DNA of 64,000 nucleotides from Cunninghamella blakesleeana (GCA_017871115.1 JAFCIZ010000001.1:1159501-1223500); one strand, 5' to 3'. Shown: positions 1 to 15,269, numbered from the stretch's first letter. Notes: generated by a model from the letters alone, not told the origin. Program-made: numbers and translations.

Positions 1-507
1 GATAATAATAATAATATATGGTTCTAGTACCAAACCTATATGCAATCTTCGATTTGGTCAAGGGGAACACATTCATTGTCTTTCAAGTAAGTAAAACTTA
101 TTTATGTAACTATAATAAATGATAATAATAATGACAATAATAATACTAATAATAATAAATAAATAATATTGATAATAATTATACGTATACTGTTATAGAA
201 TGGGAAGTTGTTAATAAAGGGAAAACATATCATTATATATGTGTTGGTGTTGAAAATCGTATCGAAAATCGAGCAAGATATGAACATGACCCTTCAAAAA
301 CGTTTGGCTCCTTATACCTATATCGATTAAAAGCAAACCATCATAATACCATTAAACATTCAACCGCACCCTACACATTACGGTTGGCATGGCATATAAA
401 ACATATATCTGGTGGTGGTGTTCGTGCTATATGCCCTCATCCATCTGGGTAAGTTTAAATGAATTAGTATATATATATATATATGCTTTAATATTAATAT
501 ATATATA

Positions 508-543
<36 letters not shown>

Positions 544-1878
544 AATTTATATTCATTTGGTTGATATAAAATAGTCTTTTATTTTCATCCGGAAGCACTT
601 TACACCTTCACCAATTAGACTTGGACAAAGGAGAGTAAGTTAAAAAAAACTATACATAAACATATATATAAATATCTACTGATTATTATTATTTTATTTT
701 ATTTTTTTTATATATCAATAATTATTTAATATAAAATAGATTGGTAGAAATTACTCATAAGCTTCTTAGATTTCCTATAACTTCTATACATGTTGCTGGT
801 GATCGTATCTGCATTACTTCTCAAATTGACTCAGTCTCATTTTATAAATATGATCAAACTTCTAAACAATTAGAATTTTTAAATAGGTAATTTCCTAGGC
901 ATATCGTATATATAAATATATTTATACATCATAAATTCATATACTCATCATTGATATTCGCTTACATTTTTCTTTTTTAATAATATCAGTGATTCAATAT
1001 CTCGAAGTGTACATCGCTCCTTATTAATAGACGATCATACAGTAGTAGGTGCTTCCTTATCAGGAGGAATGTTTGCATTAAAGGAATCATCCAAAGCATC
1101 ATTTGAAGAAGAATCGTTACAAACTCTATTCTGCTTTCATTATCCTGATATGATTATTAGGCCTTTTTGTACAAAGTATCGTATCCAACTTTCAACGGAA
1201 TATCAAACTGGACTATTAGCAGATCATATTTTACAATGGAAAAAGGGATCAGCACCACCCACACAACTGCCACCATCCATCAAAAATAATCGATATAATA
1301 ACAATAACAATACCAGCATTAACAAGGATCATCATATCGGTCAAAGTGATCCAATTGTCGGATGTACTATTTCAGGCGGAATGATTGTAAATTATAGATG
1401 TACACAATCCTTATTTAAATTATTAAATGAATTACAATATCGGTTATTAGATTATACACCCACAAAACCATTACTTGGATCTAAAATAAAATATTTGAAA
1501 TGGTACTTAAATTTATCCGGACCTCCTCTTTCAACTATTCATGGGGATTATATTCAGCTGCATTTAAGATTAACTACGGAACAGCAATACGAAGTACTAG
1601 GTTATATAAAAAATGATGCCAATGATAATAATATGAAATTAGTTTTATCTATGTTGGATATATGCTTGGAATTTTATCGTGATACAATCTCTCGTCGTTA
1701 TCAAGAAACAATGTCCCATTTATCCGTAACCACCCATAACAGCTCTCTCTCTCCTAATAAAGAAGTTTTTAATTTATGGCCATCATATCCGTCCAAGGAA
1801 AATAAATTAGAAATAGTCAATTGGATAAACACACTTATCGTTCAAGTCTTAACTATTATGGAACTTTATTATTTTTAA
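1..1878 (+). CDS. CPSF-A / DDB1-MMS1-like protein, 3' part of gene
   Basis: Only the 3' part of this gene is in the window. Reading across splice sites gives exons <1-86, 199-448, 575-634, 740-886 and 990-1878, all in one frame with GT-AG introns. The last exon resembles the C-terminal beta-propeller of the CPSF-A family (DDB1, MMS1, CPSF160, SF3b130): a segment reading IDDHTVVGASLSGGMFAL near 1030-1080, then DPIVGCTISGGM near 1350-1380, then IHGDYIQLHLRL near 1540-1570, matching the order of the corresponding DDB1 segments. Family members are scaffolds in cullin-4 ubiquitin ligases, mRNA cleavage or splicing. The sequence is divergent, so I cannot say which paralogue it is; an MMS1/DDB1-like scaffold is my best guess. 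Bases 1-27 could be the tail of an intron (they end CTAG). The stop is TAA at 1876-1878. Confidence 0.7.
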
Positions 1879-4099
1879 AAAATCGTTGAATGAATAAAAA
1901 TTCGTTTTATTTTATTTTGTTTGTTTTCATCCATTATCTAATCGTTTAAACCGGCTTTCTTTATCCTAATACTCATTTATGTAGTTATATAGTTTATGCT
2001 ATTCTTAGGGTTTACATTGCATGTATTATGTAAATTACCTTGGATTCTAAAAAAGGAAATTCATACTCTAGTTTTTTTCTATTGTTCTTCCTTAATTCTC
2101 AAATTCTAAGTATTGCTTTGAATACTGATCAGTTAGTCATTTTCAACTATCGAAATATCATCGTAAATAAAATAACAAAATTACTATAAGATAGAAAGGG
2201 AGAATAAATATATTTGGTAAGTCAAAAAAAATTGACTTGGGATGTTTAGTTTTTTACTTTTACTTTCCTTTTACAAATTATATTTTTATAGTGTATATTA
2301 TTTTTTTCGTTTTATATACATAAGTATATATTTAAGTATAATCAACTAATATATATAAAAGTACTATTATTTTTTGAATTAATAAAATATATTTATTCGA
2401 TTTTTTAGTTATCACTGTAATGCTCCTGGTAATTTAATTTTAACTCTTGATAAATATATGTTTATTTTTTATGTTAAAAATATTATATATAATATAGCTA
2501 TTATTATATAACAAAACTAATATATCAATTTATTTTGCTTATTAAAACAAATTAAATTTATTTGCTCTATTATTATCTATGATTATTGATTGATCTTTTT
2601 TAATTTTGGAAAGTTGTATGTAATGGCTCTACTTGACTGTCTTTTATAATTACTGCTACTAGCGGTTTATTACCTCTTCTGATTGTCTTTTACAATTATA
2701 GGCGTTACTGTTTTAATATATATTCTTATTGGTAGTTATTTACTACTATTAGTGATCCCGGCTATTTGCTTCTGACGATGATTTTATTTGACCTTTGGTT
2801 TACTATTTATTCCTGGTAGTTCATTGTTAACGTTTTGTTTCATTAAACTTCTGATGTTAGCCAAATATAATTTTTGGTTACTTTTTTTAAATTACCAATG
2901 CTTCTGATTGATTTTTCATAACTCTTGGTTAACTTATATTTCAAGATGATGATTAATTTTTCTACGCAAAAAATTGGCTTTTTGATTATCTAATATGCTG
3001 GCCGTTTTTTTTCTTAAATATCATTAAATTAATACTACATGCGTTCTTTTTGTTTATAAAATAAACAAATGATTATTTGTCTTTATTTCCATGTATTTTA
3101 AATTGTATGGGTAAAATAACGAATGAATTAAAAAGAGAAAGAGAGAATGATTAGTATGGTATTTATAACATTTTATTTAAAACTTTATTATAAATGCTAT
3201 TATTTTATACCTTCCCTGCAATCAAGACTAATGGTAGCCATGCTTAATACAGTGAAAAAGACTGATCACAATTGCTTTAGCTATTTTACTCCATTACAAC
3301 CATTATGCCTACCACCACCTGCGTGATTAAAATATTAAGGTTATAAAAATTCATGGTTAACTAATATTAAAACCAAATTCATTAAATACCATTAAATAAA
3401 AAGTGACTATAAAAATAAAAAAGTATGTAAAGATTTTAGATAACATTATAACAATATTAATCGCAAAAAAAAATTCAGAACTTCTTGACCCAATAAATAT
3501 AGCATCATCCATATCGATACAGTTAAACAATAAAATATATTCATTTCATTTTATGATGTCATATTGATCAATAAAAAAAGTACATAATCCATTACTACAA
3601 TACAACGATAAAAACAATTTTTTTTTATTTTCTCTGCTCCTTTGATTTGCTGTTTTTATATTCAATAATGATAAAATAACACACTATTCTTTATTTTATT
3701 ACTTAAACAAAATATGTTTTACATTATTTATTATTATTGTTGTATAAACAATTTATTTTCACTGTAAGGAAGTTTGTTCGGGTTACTTGTGCGCCAAAAA
3801 TCACCTAATATTAGTAGTGTTTGTTTCTCTAATTTAGCAGGTACAATTTACGTAATTAATATATGTATATTCAAGTAACAATCTTAACTAAAGAAAGAAA
3901 ATAAAAAAATAAAAGAAAAATTCACACTTGAATAAAAAACGTACTATCCACTGAACGACGACCAGGAATTCAAGCGCATATACTTCACAGTATGATTAAA
4001 ATATCTGGGTTTAAATACCTCCCAAAAAAAATATATACCAATTGTTTTTTTTTTCCTCTTTTTTCTTTTTTCAACTAAAAACAATAATAATAATATATT
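1879..4099. other. Intergenic, no gene seen
   Basis: About 2.2 kb of AT-rich sequence between the CPSF-A-like gene and LSm6. I find no long ORF, no tRNA and no recognisable repeat. The last part (about 3950-4099), with pyrimidine runs just before the ATG, is presumably the LSm6 promoter and 5' UTR. Confidence 0.5.
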
Positions 4100-4541
4100 A
4101 TGGAAGGGCAAGCACACACAAGATCACCTACAGATTTCTTAAACTCAGTACTTGGACAAAACGTAGTAGTAAAATTAAATTCAGGAATTGATTATAAAGG
4201 TAGGTGGATTTTATTCATTAATATATATATAGGAATACATTCAAATAATTATTTTTATTATTATTATTTTTTAGGCGTCTTAGCTTGTTTAGATGGATAT
4301 ATGAATATTGCTTTAGAAAATACTGAAGAATATGTTGATGGCAAATTAAAAAATAAATATGGCGATACATTTATTAGAGGAAATAATGGTAAATTAAAGA
4401 AAAAATATACTAATACTAACACTATAATAATAGTATTTAATATACTATATTATTATATTTTTACTAAAACCAACATCCTCTTTTATTTTTATATTATATA
4501 CTTATTTAGTATTATATATTAGTGCTGATAAGTCTTCTTAA
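4100..4541 (+). CDS. LSM6: U6 snRNA-associated Sm-like protein LSm6
   Basis: Exons 4100-4199, 4275-4388 and 4510-4541 join to an 81-residue protein, the usual LSm6 length. The Sm1 motif (FLNSVLGQNVVVKLNSG), the loop VLACLDGYMNIALENTEEY and the Sm2 motif FIRGNNVLYIS are all present, the last reconstituted across intron 2 (phase 1). LSm6 is part of the LSm1-7 ring, which binds the 3' ends of deadenylated mRNA and activates decapping in the cytoplasm, and of the LSm2-8 ring on U6 snRNA in the nucleus. Intron 1 is a multiple of three and has no stop, so an unspliced reading frame runs through it; the family alignment and the GT-AG borders show it is an intron. The C-terminus ends SADKSS and lacks the basic tail of the human protein. 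Confidence 0.95.
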
Positions 4542-5545
4542 TGTCGAATAAAACCTATTGGAGGAATATATATATATATATAGATATATATATATATATA
4601 TATATATAACGCGCATATACATACAACAATATTTATTACAACCCTTTATATATATATCTAACTTTTTTATATAATAATTCACCAAAAAAAAAAAAAAAGA
4701 CTAATAAATTGACCCAATACAATAATATAATTTTTTTATCAATAAGCTTAATACTAATATATGAGGACGATTATATATATATATTGACATATGATATTCT
4801 ATTCTAATTATTTTAACTGTAATTATTTTGATAAACAGTCGATCATCTTCTATATTATTATACTTCAATAGACGACTTTTATTATTACTGGATACTCTAG
4901 AGGTAAGCCAAATATATATAGAAATGATAATAATAATAATAATAAATAACATATGGTAATAAAACAAAATAATAAAATAACAAAACGCATATTAAAAAAG
5001 GTGTGGGCAACTTTTTTTAAGAAAAAAAGTCATCAGGGATTAAGTGTAGTATCCTGTCCATGTATACATATGCGAAGATACATAGCTTACCATTCAATAT
5101 TTATTATTATTATACTCTTGTTTCAATACATATAATGATTCATTTATTTTTTCTTTTTTTAATCATAGATAATAAATCGACTAAAATCACTATCATATAT
5201 TTTATAAAAACGTTTAGAATTACATTATCGTTCATTCTTGATTCAAAATCTAAATACATTCACTAACATTCAATGGATCACATAATAGCATTATCAATTG
5301 TAACTCACATAATTATATTCCTTTTCTAAGATTTATATATATACAATAATTTTGATGATTATGTTAAAAAATAAATAAAGAAACATGGCGACTGTGAATT
5401 CAGAGCAATATATATAACATTATGTTAAGATATATAATAATACTTTTTTATTTTAAAAAATTCTCCATTTTAAAAATAAAAAAAATTGTTGTAGTAATTT
5501 TTGTTTTCTTTCCCTCCTTTTTTTTTATTATTTCGCATAAAAAAT
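4542..5545. other. Intergenic, AT microsatellite and low-complexity sequence
   Basis: Contains an (AT)n tract at about 4567-4609, homopolymer A near 4684-4699 and scattered short ORFs made of low-complexity codons that I do not regard as genes. The final part, with T-rich runs at about 5500-5535, precedes the E2 gene and probably holds its promoter. Confidence 0.5.
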
Positions 5546-6694
<1,149 letters not shown>

Positions 6695-7431
6695 AACTGG
6701 TTTTTTTTCCACGTATATTGAACAATTAGTACGTTCTTTAGAAATATAGCCTTTTCTTTTTTTTTTCTTTTTTTTTAAATATGAAATAAAAACTTAATAA
6801 TGCTTTTTAATTATCCATCAACTATTTTTTATTCATGCTTTTTAATCTTTCATGTGATTTGTTGGTTAATAGTGAAGAACCGGAATACGGAAGAAGTCGG
6901 TTTGTCAGTTTATTAGATTCTTTAGTGATTTTTATTTTGTTTTTAGTATGTACTTTTCATTTCTTTTTCATTTTGTTTCTTTTAAAAAAATAAAAGAGCA
7001 TTTTAAAAGGGTTTATTTAAAGATTGTGATCGATTGATTGATTTGATAAAAAAAATAGTAGCATTTTTATTTATGACGTTTTTTATATGAGATCAAAAAA
7101 AAAAAATAGTACGAGAACGAAAGCGGAGTTCTCCGATCTATGCCAATTATATGCCTGTGGTGTTTTGTTGGGTGTAAAATAATAAGTTAGGGCCATTTTA
7201 TATTTGGGGACATGCTTGAATGGTGATACAACAGCCAATCAAAAGTCGGAATATCAATGAAACTGGAGAGCAGATGGTGATGTAACCCAGAAAAAATAAA
7301 AAATAAAATTCAACCGCGTTTATAATTTCTTTTATATTTCCACGGTTCAGCTTTTTCTTTTCTTTTCTTTTCTTTTTTCTTTTTTTCTTTTTTTCATCTA
7401 TATTTTAAATTAATATATAAACTAAATCATA
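6695..7431. other. Intergenic; 3' UTR of E2 and aldolase promoter
   Basis: No gene seen. A pyrimidine-rich block of repeated TTTTC units at 7350-7395 directly precedes the aldolase start, as is common before the start codons of highly expressed fungal genes. Confidence 0.5.
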
Positions 7432-8132
7432 ATGGGTATTCTTGATATTGTTCCTGCTGGTGTTATTACTGGTGATGATGTTCGTAAGGTCTTCTCTTAT
7501 GGTAAGTTTAAATGAGATATATATATATATATATTTTAAAAGATTAATATGAAATAAGAAATAAGAACACTTGCTAAAAAAGTCTTTCTCTTTATTTTAA
7601 AATTATCACAATAGCCCGTGAACATAAGTTTGCCATCCCTGCTATCAACTGTACTTCTACTAGGTAAATATTATTGTATTATCCACTTTGTTAATTATAA
7701 ATATGGTAGTACTGACGAAAATAAAAAATTAATAATGGGCTGTGATATATAAAAAACAAATAAATAAAAAGCGGGGTACCCAAAATTAAAATAAACAAAG
7801 AGTTATGTACATATTAAAAAAAATAGCATTTTGTTAACTTTCTATTTTTTTTTTATTTAATATAATAATAATAGTACCGTAAACGCTGCTCTTGAAGCTG
7901 CCCGCGATATCAAATCTCCTATCATTATCCAATTCTCTAATGGTGGTGCTGCTTACTTTGCCGGTAAAGGTTTATCTAACAAGAACCAAGAAGCTTCTAT
8001 CATTGGTGCTGTTGCTGGTGCTCAATACGTCCGTGCTGTTGCTAAAGCTTACGGTATTCCTGTTATTGTTCACTCTGATCATTGTGCTAAGAAACTTCTT
8101 CCTTGGTTTGAAGGTAAATACATATACATATT

Positions 8133-8177
<45 letters not shown>

Positions 8178-8954
8178 GATGATGATTAAGATTAATAATA
8201 ATAATAATTGCTTTTTTATAAATAATTAATAGGTATGATCTCTGCTGATGAAGAATACTTCAAGGCCAACGGTGTCCCATTATTCTCTTCTCACATGTTG
8301 GATCTCTCTGAAGAAAGCAAAGAAGAAAACATTGAAATCTGTCTCCAATACTTAAGACGTATGGCACCTATGGGATGTTTATTAGAAATGGAAATTGGTA
8401 TTACTGGTGGTGAAGAAGATGGTGTTAACAATGAAAATGTTGACAATGCTGCCCTCTATACTCAACCCGAAGATATCTGGGATATCTACAAGGCCTTCAG
8501 CGAAATCACCGATTTATTCTCCATTGCTGCTGCTTTTGGTAATGTCCATGGTGTCTATGCTCCTGGTAACGTTCGTCTTCACCCCGAATTATTAGAAAAA
8601 CATCAAGCTTATGTTCATGAAAAATTAGGTGGTGGTGAACAATCCAAACCCGTTTACTTTGTCTTCCATGGTGGTTCCGGCTCTACCGAAAAAGATATTG
8701 CTACTGCTGTCAACAATGGTGTTGTCAAGATGAATGTTGATACTGATACCCAATGGGCTTACTGGATCGGTTTACGTGATTATTATGAAAGTAAGAAAGG
8801 TTACCTCCAAACTCAAGTTGGTAACCCTGAAGGTGAATCTAAACCCAATAAGAAATACTATGATCCTCGTGTCTTCATCCGTGAAGCTGAAAAGACCATG
8901 ATCACTCGTGTACAACAAGCTTGTAAGGATTTGGGTAATGTTGATCGTTTATAA
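7432..8954 (+). CDS. FBA1: Fructose-bisphosphate aldolase, class II
   Basis: Exons 7432-7501, 7615-7663, 7875-8113 and 8233-8954 give 359 residues, the usual size of fungal class II aldolase. It cleaves fructose-1,6-bisphosphate to dihydroxyacetone phosphate and glyceraldehyde-3-phosphate in cytosolic glycolysis. Visible hallmarks are the zinc-ligand region VHSDHCAKK (Asp-109/His-110 type), the LEMEIGITGGEEDG loop, the second zinc histidine in FGNVHGVYAPGNV, the FHGGSGS phosphate-binding loop and NVDTDTQWA. The start ATG opens MGILDIVPAGVITGDD, the standard fungal N-terminus. Codon use in exon 4 is richer in C/G-ending codons (GGT, GCT, ATC, AAG) than in neighbouring genes, fitting high expression. 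Intron 3 holds a long (AT)n run at 8141-8172. Confidence 0.97.
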
Positions 8955-9748
8955 ATATTTTTTAATCAACCAATCATAACAAACAATAATAACAAATAAC
9001 AACAATAATGACAAAGGCATATAAAACTAAAAAATGAAGTAGAATTTTTTTGAAGTATATATTTATATTATGTTTATTTTTTTTAATTTTTTTTTTAATA
9101 ATAAAAATGTATCATCATTTTGTATAATACTTATATACGTATATTTAATATGTTTTAAAATGAATGTAACGCCTGATAGTTCAATATGATAATAAACCTT
9201 AACAATGACCAAATCATTTTTTTTTTCTTTTAGTTATATATCATTTGATTTGATTTGTACTTTTTTTTTGTTTACTTTAAAAATGCATATTTAATTTAAT
9301 TAAATAAACAATTAATTCGTTTCTATATTTTTTATTTTTTTATAATGTATATCATCATTTATGCAAGGTCATGGTTACACCAGTATTGTCACCCTACCAT
9401 ATATAACGATATGTCATTCATTATTTATAATAATAATAAAATCAGCATTAATAAAAACATTTACAGAAAAAAACTTTACATATATATATATATATATATC
9501 ATTGTGTCATAACCTGTCGTTTTATGGAGACTAACTAACAGAAAAAAATAAGAGAGAGAGAGTTTAGAATTTAAAGTTAAATTTTCTCCTTTTCATTTTT
9601 TTAATATAAACTATAAAATTTCATTACTATTTTTTTTATTTTTTAATTTCTATATAAACTCCACTATCTTTTTACTTTTATTTCATTTCTTTTTTTTTTT
9701 TTTCTATCTTCCATCCCATTTTTTTCTTTATTACCATTTTAAATCATC
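8955..9748. other. Intergenic between aldolase and fucosidase
   Basis: AT-rich sequence with an (AT)n tract at 9479-9500 and T-rich runs before the fucosidase ATG. No gene or RNA seen. Confidence 0.5.
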
Positions 9749-12700
9749 ATGTTTTTTCGACTCTTTTTTATATTTTTTAATATTATTACCATAATAACAA
9801 CCCAATGTTCAGCCAAGTTAATACATCTCGATATACAATCGCAAATGAATCATAGAGCTTGTGGAGATGGGGCTGATGTTGATTCCTATGGAAATCATTA
9901 TGTAAAAAGAAATAACGAGCCTGCTATTATTAAAGTAGGTGGGGGTAGTATGTCTTTTTTAAATCCATTATATGGCAATAATGATCACAATGATAATATT
10001 CGTATCCAAAAAGAAAATGATGACTCTTTTACTATTCCATTTCCAACAACATCTACCTATAACGCATCGTCGTCCCTGAAAGGATTATATTTATTAATAT
10101 CTGCCTCGCATGGACCCGTCAGTGCTGAGTTTAAATTAGTTTTTAAAAATGGCCAATTTTTAAAAAATAAACTTGTTATTCCTGATTGGCAAACTGTTTC
10201 TCTTTCTTCCTCTACCTCCTCGCATCAAATTGAAAAATATGATTTATTACAACGATCTCTTTTCAACTCAGGAAATATGGGTAACATGTATTCTTTACCC
10301 CTTTTTATCAATACAACAATGCAATCACCTCCTATGAATCTTGAAATAAAAATTCTTTCTTCTTCAAAAATAACACCTGATCGTGGTAGTAATGGTGAAG
10401 TGGTTCAAAAAGAAAATAATGATAGCAATAATAATAGAAACAAGTTATTTTTAAATACGAATCAAAATGCTTTTCCTGCTTTACATCTCTTTTCCGCAAC
10501 TGCATTTTATACATTTGAATCAACCAATAATAACAATAATAATATTAACAATAACAATACAGAAAATAACTCAATAGTTATTACTTCAGCTCGAGCCACC
10601 CGTCGTTATTGGAAAGATGTTAAACCACTTTGTCCTATCTTTATTGTTCGTCTTCATAATACTGGTAAGGATTGGTTAAACGGCCTATTGGTTTATATTT
10701 CTTCTACTACCTCTATAAAAACAGTATACCCTGGTAAGATCATCCACTTGGCACCAGGACATATTACTTTAGTGGATATAGGCATAAATATTATAGATAC
10801 AATCAATAAACATAATGAACATCAAGATATTAATATAAAAATTATCTCTACCAGTGATAATAAAATTATTTATGATCAAACACTACATTCTATTTCCTTA
10901 AGTTTATATCAAAATATGGAATATGAACAATTATCAAGGTATGAATGAAACATAACTATATAGACAAGTTAAAAAACGATAATGATATAATAGTAACAAA
11001 TAAATAAGGTACTAAATTTTTATTCCTCTTTCTTTTATTTTTCTTTCTTTTTTTTTTTGCCGTTTTATAAATACTCATATATATAACAGCTCCTTACAAC
11101 AACATCAAGCACCAACCTGGTTTCAAGATGCTAAATTTGGAATATTTATCCATTGGGGACTTTTTAGTGTACCTGCATGGGCACCTGTTGGTAAAGAATA
11201 TGCAGAGTGGTACTGGTGGCAGATGAATCATTCAAATGACCCAACATATCAACATCATCTTGATACTTATGGTAGTAACTTCACTTATGATGACTTTATT
11301 CCCTTATGGAAACCTGATCAATTCAACCCTAGAGCTTGGTTAGATCTCATTGATAATTCCGGAGCTACTTATTTTGTTTTTACTTCAAAGCATCATGATG
11401 GATTTTCTTTGTTTGATACGTAAGTGTACATAAATAAATAATGATATGGAAAATGAGTAAATAAATATATATATATAATAAAAATAAAATAAAGGTAACC
11501 ATAATATTAGTTTACTAATGAAATACCTTTCATTATTATTTTGCTTTTTTTTTTTTATGAAAAAAAACTACGACTATAGTAAAGTAACCAATAGATCATC
11601 CGTTCATATGAACCCTCATCGTGATTTTGTACATGAGCTGATCACTACTTCAAAAAAGAATTATCCACATCTGAAACGAGGGATTTATTGTAAATGACAA
11701 TAACATTTAATAAAAAAAAAAAAAAAAAAGGTCATGGGAACAAAATAAATTCAAATTGAATTTCTTATTCTTACATGCATATTATTATTATTACTATTAT
11801 AGTTTCATTACCTGAATGGTATAATCCTTATTACCACAATGATCAATTATCTGATTGGCATGGTCCTCCTATGAACCCATATACAAACAAAGAAACTCCA
11901 TATACCGGCAACCCCTACCTTAATGACTTTGTTAATGAATTGCAAGTACCTCAATTTTTAGAATTAATAAACCAATATGAGCCTGATATCCTTTGGTACA
12001 TTTAAAATAAAATAAAATAAATGAAAACAGATTAAAGATAGGATATAATAATTAAATATAAACTAAACTAACTAACTATATATATATGTACTTATTATTA
12101 TCGTTACTTATATATTAGGTGTGATATTGGTGGCATAAACAATTCAACAGTATGGCAAACTGAATTTTTTAATCAAGCATATAGACAAAACCGTCAAGTT
12201 ACTATTAATGATCGTTGTGGTAATGATGTATCGGATTTTACTACTTTAGAATATCAGCAAACAACTACACCTCCATCAAGATTTTGGGAAGCAACTAGAG
12301 GTAATATTAAAAATAAAATAAAAATAAAAAATAAAGTAGTTCAAGCACTCTTAAATATAACACATTATATTTATTTTTACTTTTCTTTTTCTTATTTTTG
12401 GCAATATTATTTTTTTAGGCATTGACCCTATGTCTTTTGGTTATAATCAAGCAACACCACCATCATCCTATGCAACAACAAAAGAATTAATTCATCAATT
12501 GATAGATACCATAGCCATGGGAGGTAACTTTTTATTAAATATTGGACCTGAAGCAAATGGAAACGTCTTCCAAACCATGGTAGACCGATTAAATGAAATA
12601 GGGCAATGGCTAAAACAAAATCATAACAGTGTTTTCCAATCAAAACCTTATTGGTTATTAAGTCAAGATGATCATGTACATTATATGACAAGTATGGACC

Positions 12701-12966
12701 ATTCTACTTTTTATATATTTATCATGGATACTTCTATTTTAAAAAAAGGATATGATAATCAACAACAACTTATTCTTCAAACACCTTTACCTATTTCATC
12801 ATCATCTTCCATTATCACTTCTTTAGATGATCCCAAAAACACTTCTTTACCTTGGGATATGAACCAACCCTCTCATAGTCAAACACAATACATTATTCAT
12901 ATTCCTAATTCTATACTAAACAATGGCAAATACGTTTGGGTACTAGAATGTAATATTATTAATTAA
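9749..12966 (+). CDS. Secreted alpha-L-fucosidase, GH29 family
   Basis: Six exons (9749-10938, 11090-11419, 11580-11689, 11803-11995, 12119-12300, 12419-12966) give 850 residues. The protein starts with a hydrophobic signal peptide (MFFRLFFIFFNIITIITTQCSA). About 370 residues of N-terminal beta-rich sequence with Asn tracts follow, then the GH29 barrel: TWFQDAKFGIFIHWGLFSVPAW, SKHHDGFSLFDT, and PDILWCDIGG, where the Asp after WC fits the catalytic nucleophile, and later GGNFLLNIGPEANG. It should release terminal alpha-L-fucose from glycans outside the cell. The long N-terminal extension makes it nearly twice the length of a minimal GH29 enzyme; something similar occurs in some other fungal members as far as I recall. 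It is convergent with an O-fucosyltransferase-like gene, so two fucose genes sit tail to tail. Confidence 0.9.
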
Positions 12967-13336
12967 TAGTTATCTCTTTTTTATTATATATAATTTATTT
13001 ATTTATTTCAATATATAATTTATTAAATGTAAAAATAATAATAATAATAATAAAATTATTAATCTATTCAGATCAATAGTCTACTTCTTTTTTAATATAA
13101 ATATTACTTTAGTAAATATTGAAAAAAAAAAAAATTATAAATATATCCAGACACTTTTTTTTTCCAACTTGATAATTTCCCAGTTTATTTCTATATACAA
13201 ACAAAAGATTAAAAAAATAAAAGAATAAAAGAATAAATAGTAATGGTAATGTTAATGATAATAATAATATATAGTAATAATAACGAAAGAATATTATATA
13301 AAAGAAAAAAAGAAAAAGAATGGTGGTAATATAATT
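12967..13336. other. Convergent 3' intergenic region
   Basis: A 370-bp AT-rich gap between two converging genes. It should contain both 3' UTRs. No gene seen. Confidence 0.5.
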
Positions 13337-15269
13337 TTATAATAAATCTTCTTGATTTTCTTTTTCAATAATATCATCTACTATAGCATGTCTATATTGA
13401 AGAATATAATTCTATATACATTAAAAAATGAAAAATAAAAAATAAAATAAAATTAGTACCATATACAATCCATTCTCTACGAATTTTTATTATCATTATA
13501 ATTGGCATTATATTCATTTATTAAATATATATAAACTTACAGAGAAAGTAGAAGTTCGAGTTCCCACAAACCGTTCAGCCCAAGCACAAATGGTAGCATC
13601 CACAAACATTAAAAGATCATTTGTTAATTCTTTATGAGGATCTAAAGAAGATCTTAAAGATTTCAAAGGTTCACGCCAATCTAAATAATCAAAATCAGCC
13701 ATAACAAACGTACAAGGGAAAGCATCAAAAATAGGCTGTAAATCAGGATTTTCGCGCGGTTTGATTGCATCTGTAGCCACATATAAAATCATTTGATTCA
13801 AGGAAGTACATTTTTTCAATCGATCCGTAATGGATAAATGAGTCAACTGTTTATGAATAGAAGCTGGCGCTTTAGGTAAAGGACCATCTGGATACACTTT
13901 GGTATTTAAAATATCTTCCATAGCTGTTTTATTATTGGAAAAACCAACTAAATCATTTGCGATAGTTTCATTGCCATTCTTAATAGCCCATAATTCCCAT
14001 ACAAACTGTGGTACTCTGTTTTTTAATCCTTTCAAAAAATCAGCATCACCTGCACGTACATGAGCTGCTACAAATTTAGGTAGTTCTTCCTTCTTTTCCT
14101 CTTGGGATAACTGTTGTTGCTCTTGTTGTGCTTGAATGGAATCCAAAGGCATTAGTTCATCTTTTGATTTATCTAATCCATTTAATAATTGCTCTAATAT
14201 CATAGATGAACTATCCATAACTACTGGGTGCTTAATTAATAGGGATTGTTGAATTTTTAATCGATAATATTCACTTTCTGTTGATGTTAAACTGATACGA
14301 TCATATCCAAATATACCATAAAAATGTATTACTTTTTGTTCATAAGCTGCTAGTTGGTTAATCGATATTTCATTTTCGTATCTAGGATTTACTTGAATAG
14401 GGTCATCATTTCCTTCATAATAATGCCATTGATACCTCTATTTAAATAAATAAATAAAAAAGAATAGAAAAAGAAGAATAAGAAGAATAAGAAGAAGAGC
14501 CTTTTTTTTTTTTTAATAAACATATCTATTTATACTAAATATATGTGTAACTTACAGAAGAATCTGACATTAAATAAATATCTTTATCATCCAAGATATT
14601 CAATTGATTTTTTAAAGTAGATAAAGACATATCAGAACGTTCAATAATTTTCACCCCAAGACCACCTTTCTCTTCGGGTTTAGATAATTGTTTCAAATCT
14701 GTTACTTCACTCCAAGGAACAATAGTATAGGCAGTAAAATTAAAACAGCCAAAAGTAGGCATATCCAAAGTCACTATAGGCTCTTCTGGTACCAAAACAC
14801 CATCACTATCAAAGCATTTCTCTTGTAAACGTGGATCTGTCATATGGTCCAAGACAGAATACAATAAGGGGCCTGGCGACCAACCATTTGCATAGCCTAA
14901 AAATAATGGTGGAACAACTAGTGTACGATTCAAATATTTAGCTAATAAGATGGCATTTAATAAGATTCCCCGTTGATTGGAAAACCTTGAATAAGGAAGA
15001 TATGTTAAATATTTTTCAGTAGATTGAGATGAGGAAGATGAAATTGATTTATCTTTATGGTGATTGCTGTTGGTCTTATTATCATTCATATCATTAGTTT
15101 CTTCCTCTATAGATATAGAATCGTCTGTTCCCCATATTAATAAAGAATCAGGTATAGTTAATGAATCATAATCGTATGGAATAAGTTGAACAAAAATAAA
15201 TAAGACTGAAAAAACAGATATTGCTATTAAAGTTGCTCTTTTTCGAGGATTGGAATTTAAGAATAACAT
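13337..15269 (-). CDS. O-fucosyltransferase-like type II membrane protein
   Basis: Minus-strand exons 15269-14556, 14437-13541 and 13411-13337 give 561 residues. A short basic N-terminus (NPRKRATL) precedes one membrane segment (IAISVFSVLFIFVQLI), the layout of a Golgi type II glycosyltransferase. The stem is Ser/Asn-rich. The catalytic part has a GDP-fucose O-fucosyltransferase pattern: LTYLPYSRFSNQRGILLNAI with LLAKYLNRTLVVPP, then an HVRAGD motif (HxRxxD type) near 14060, and TSTFS followed across the last intron by NYI. POFUT-family enzymes move fucose from GDP-fucose to Ser/Thr or to glycans; the acceptor here is unknown. An unspliced reading would end just after TSTFS; the short third exon restores the expected C-terminus. 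Confidence 0.78.

Noticed and set aside
4953..5266. Two overlapping short ORFs between LSm6 and E2
   Set aside because: Low-complexity Ile/Tyr/Phe-rich frames in AT-rich DNA with no recognisable motif.
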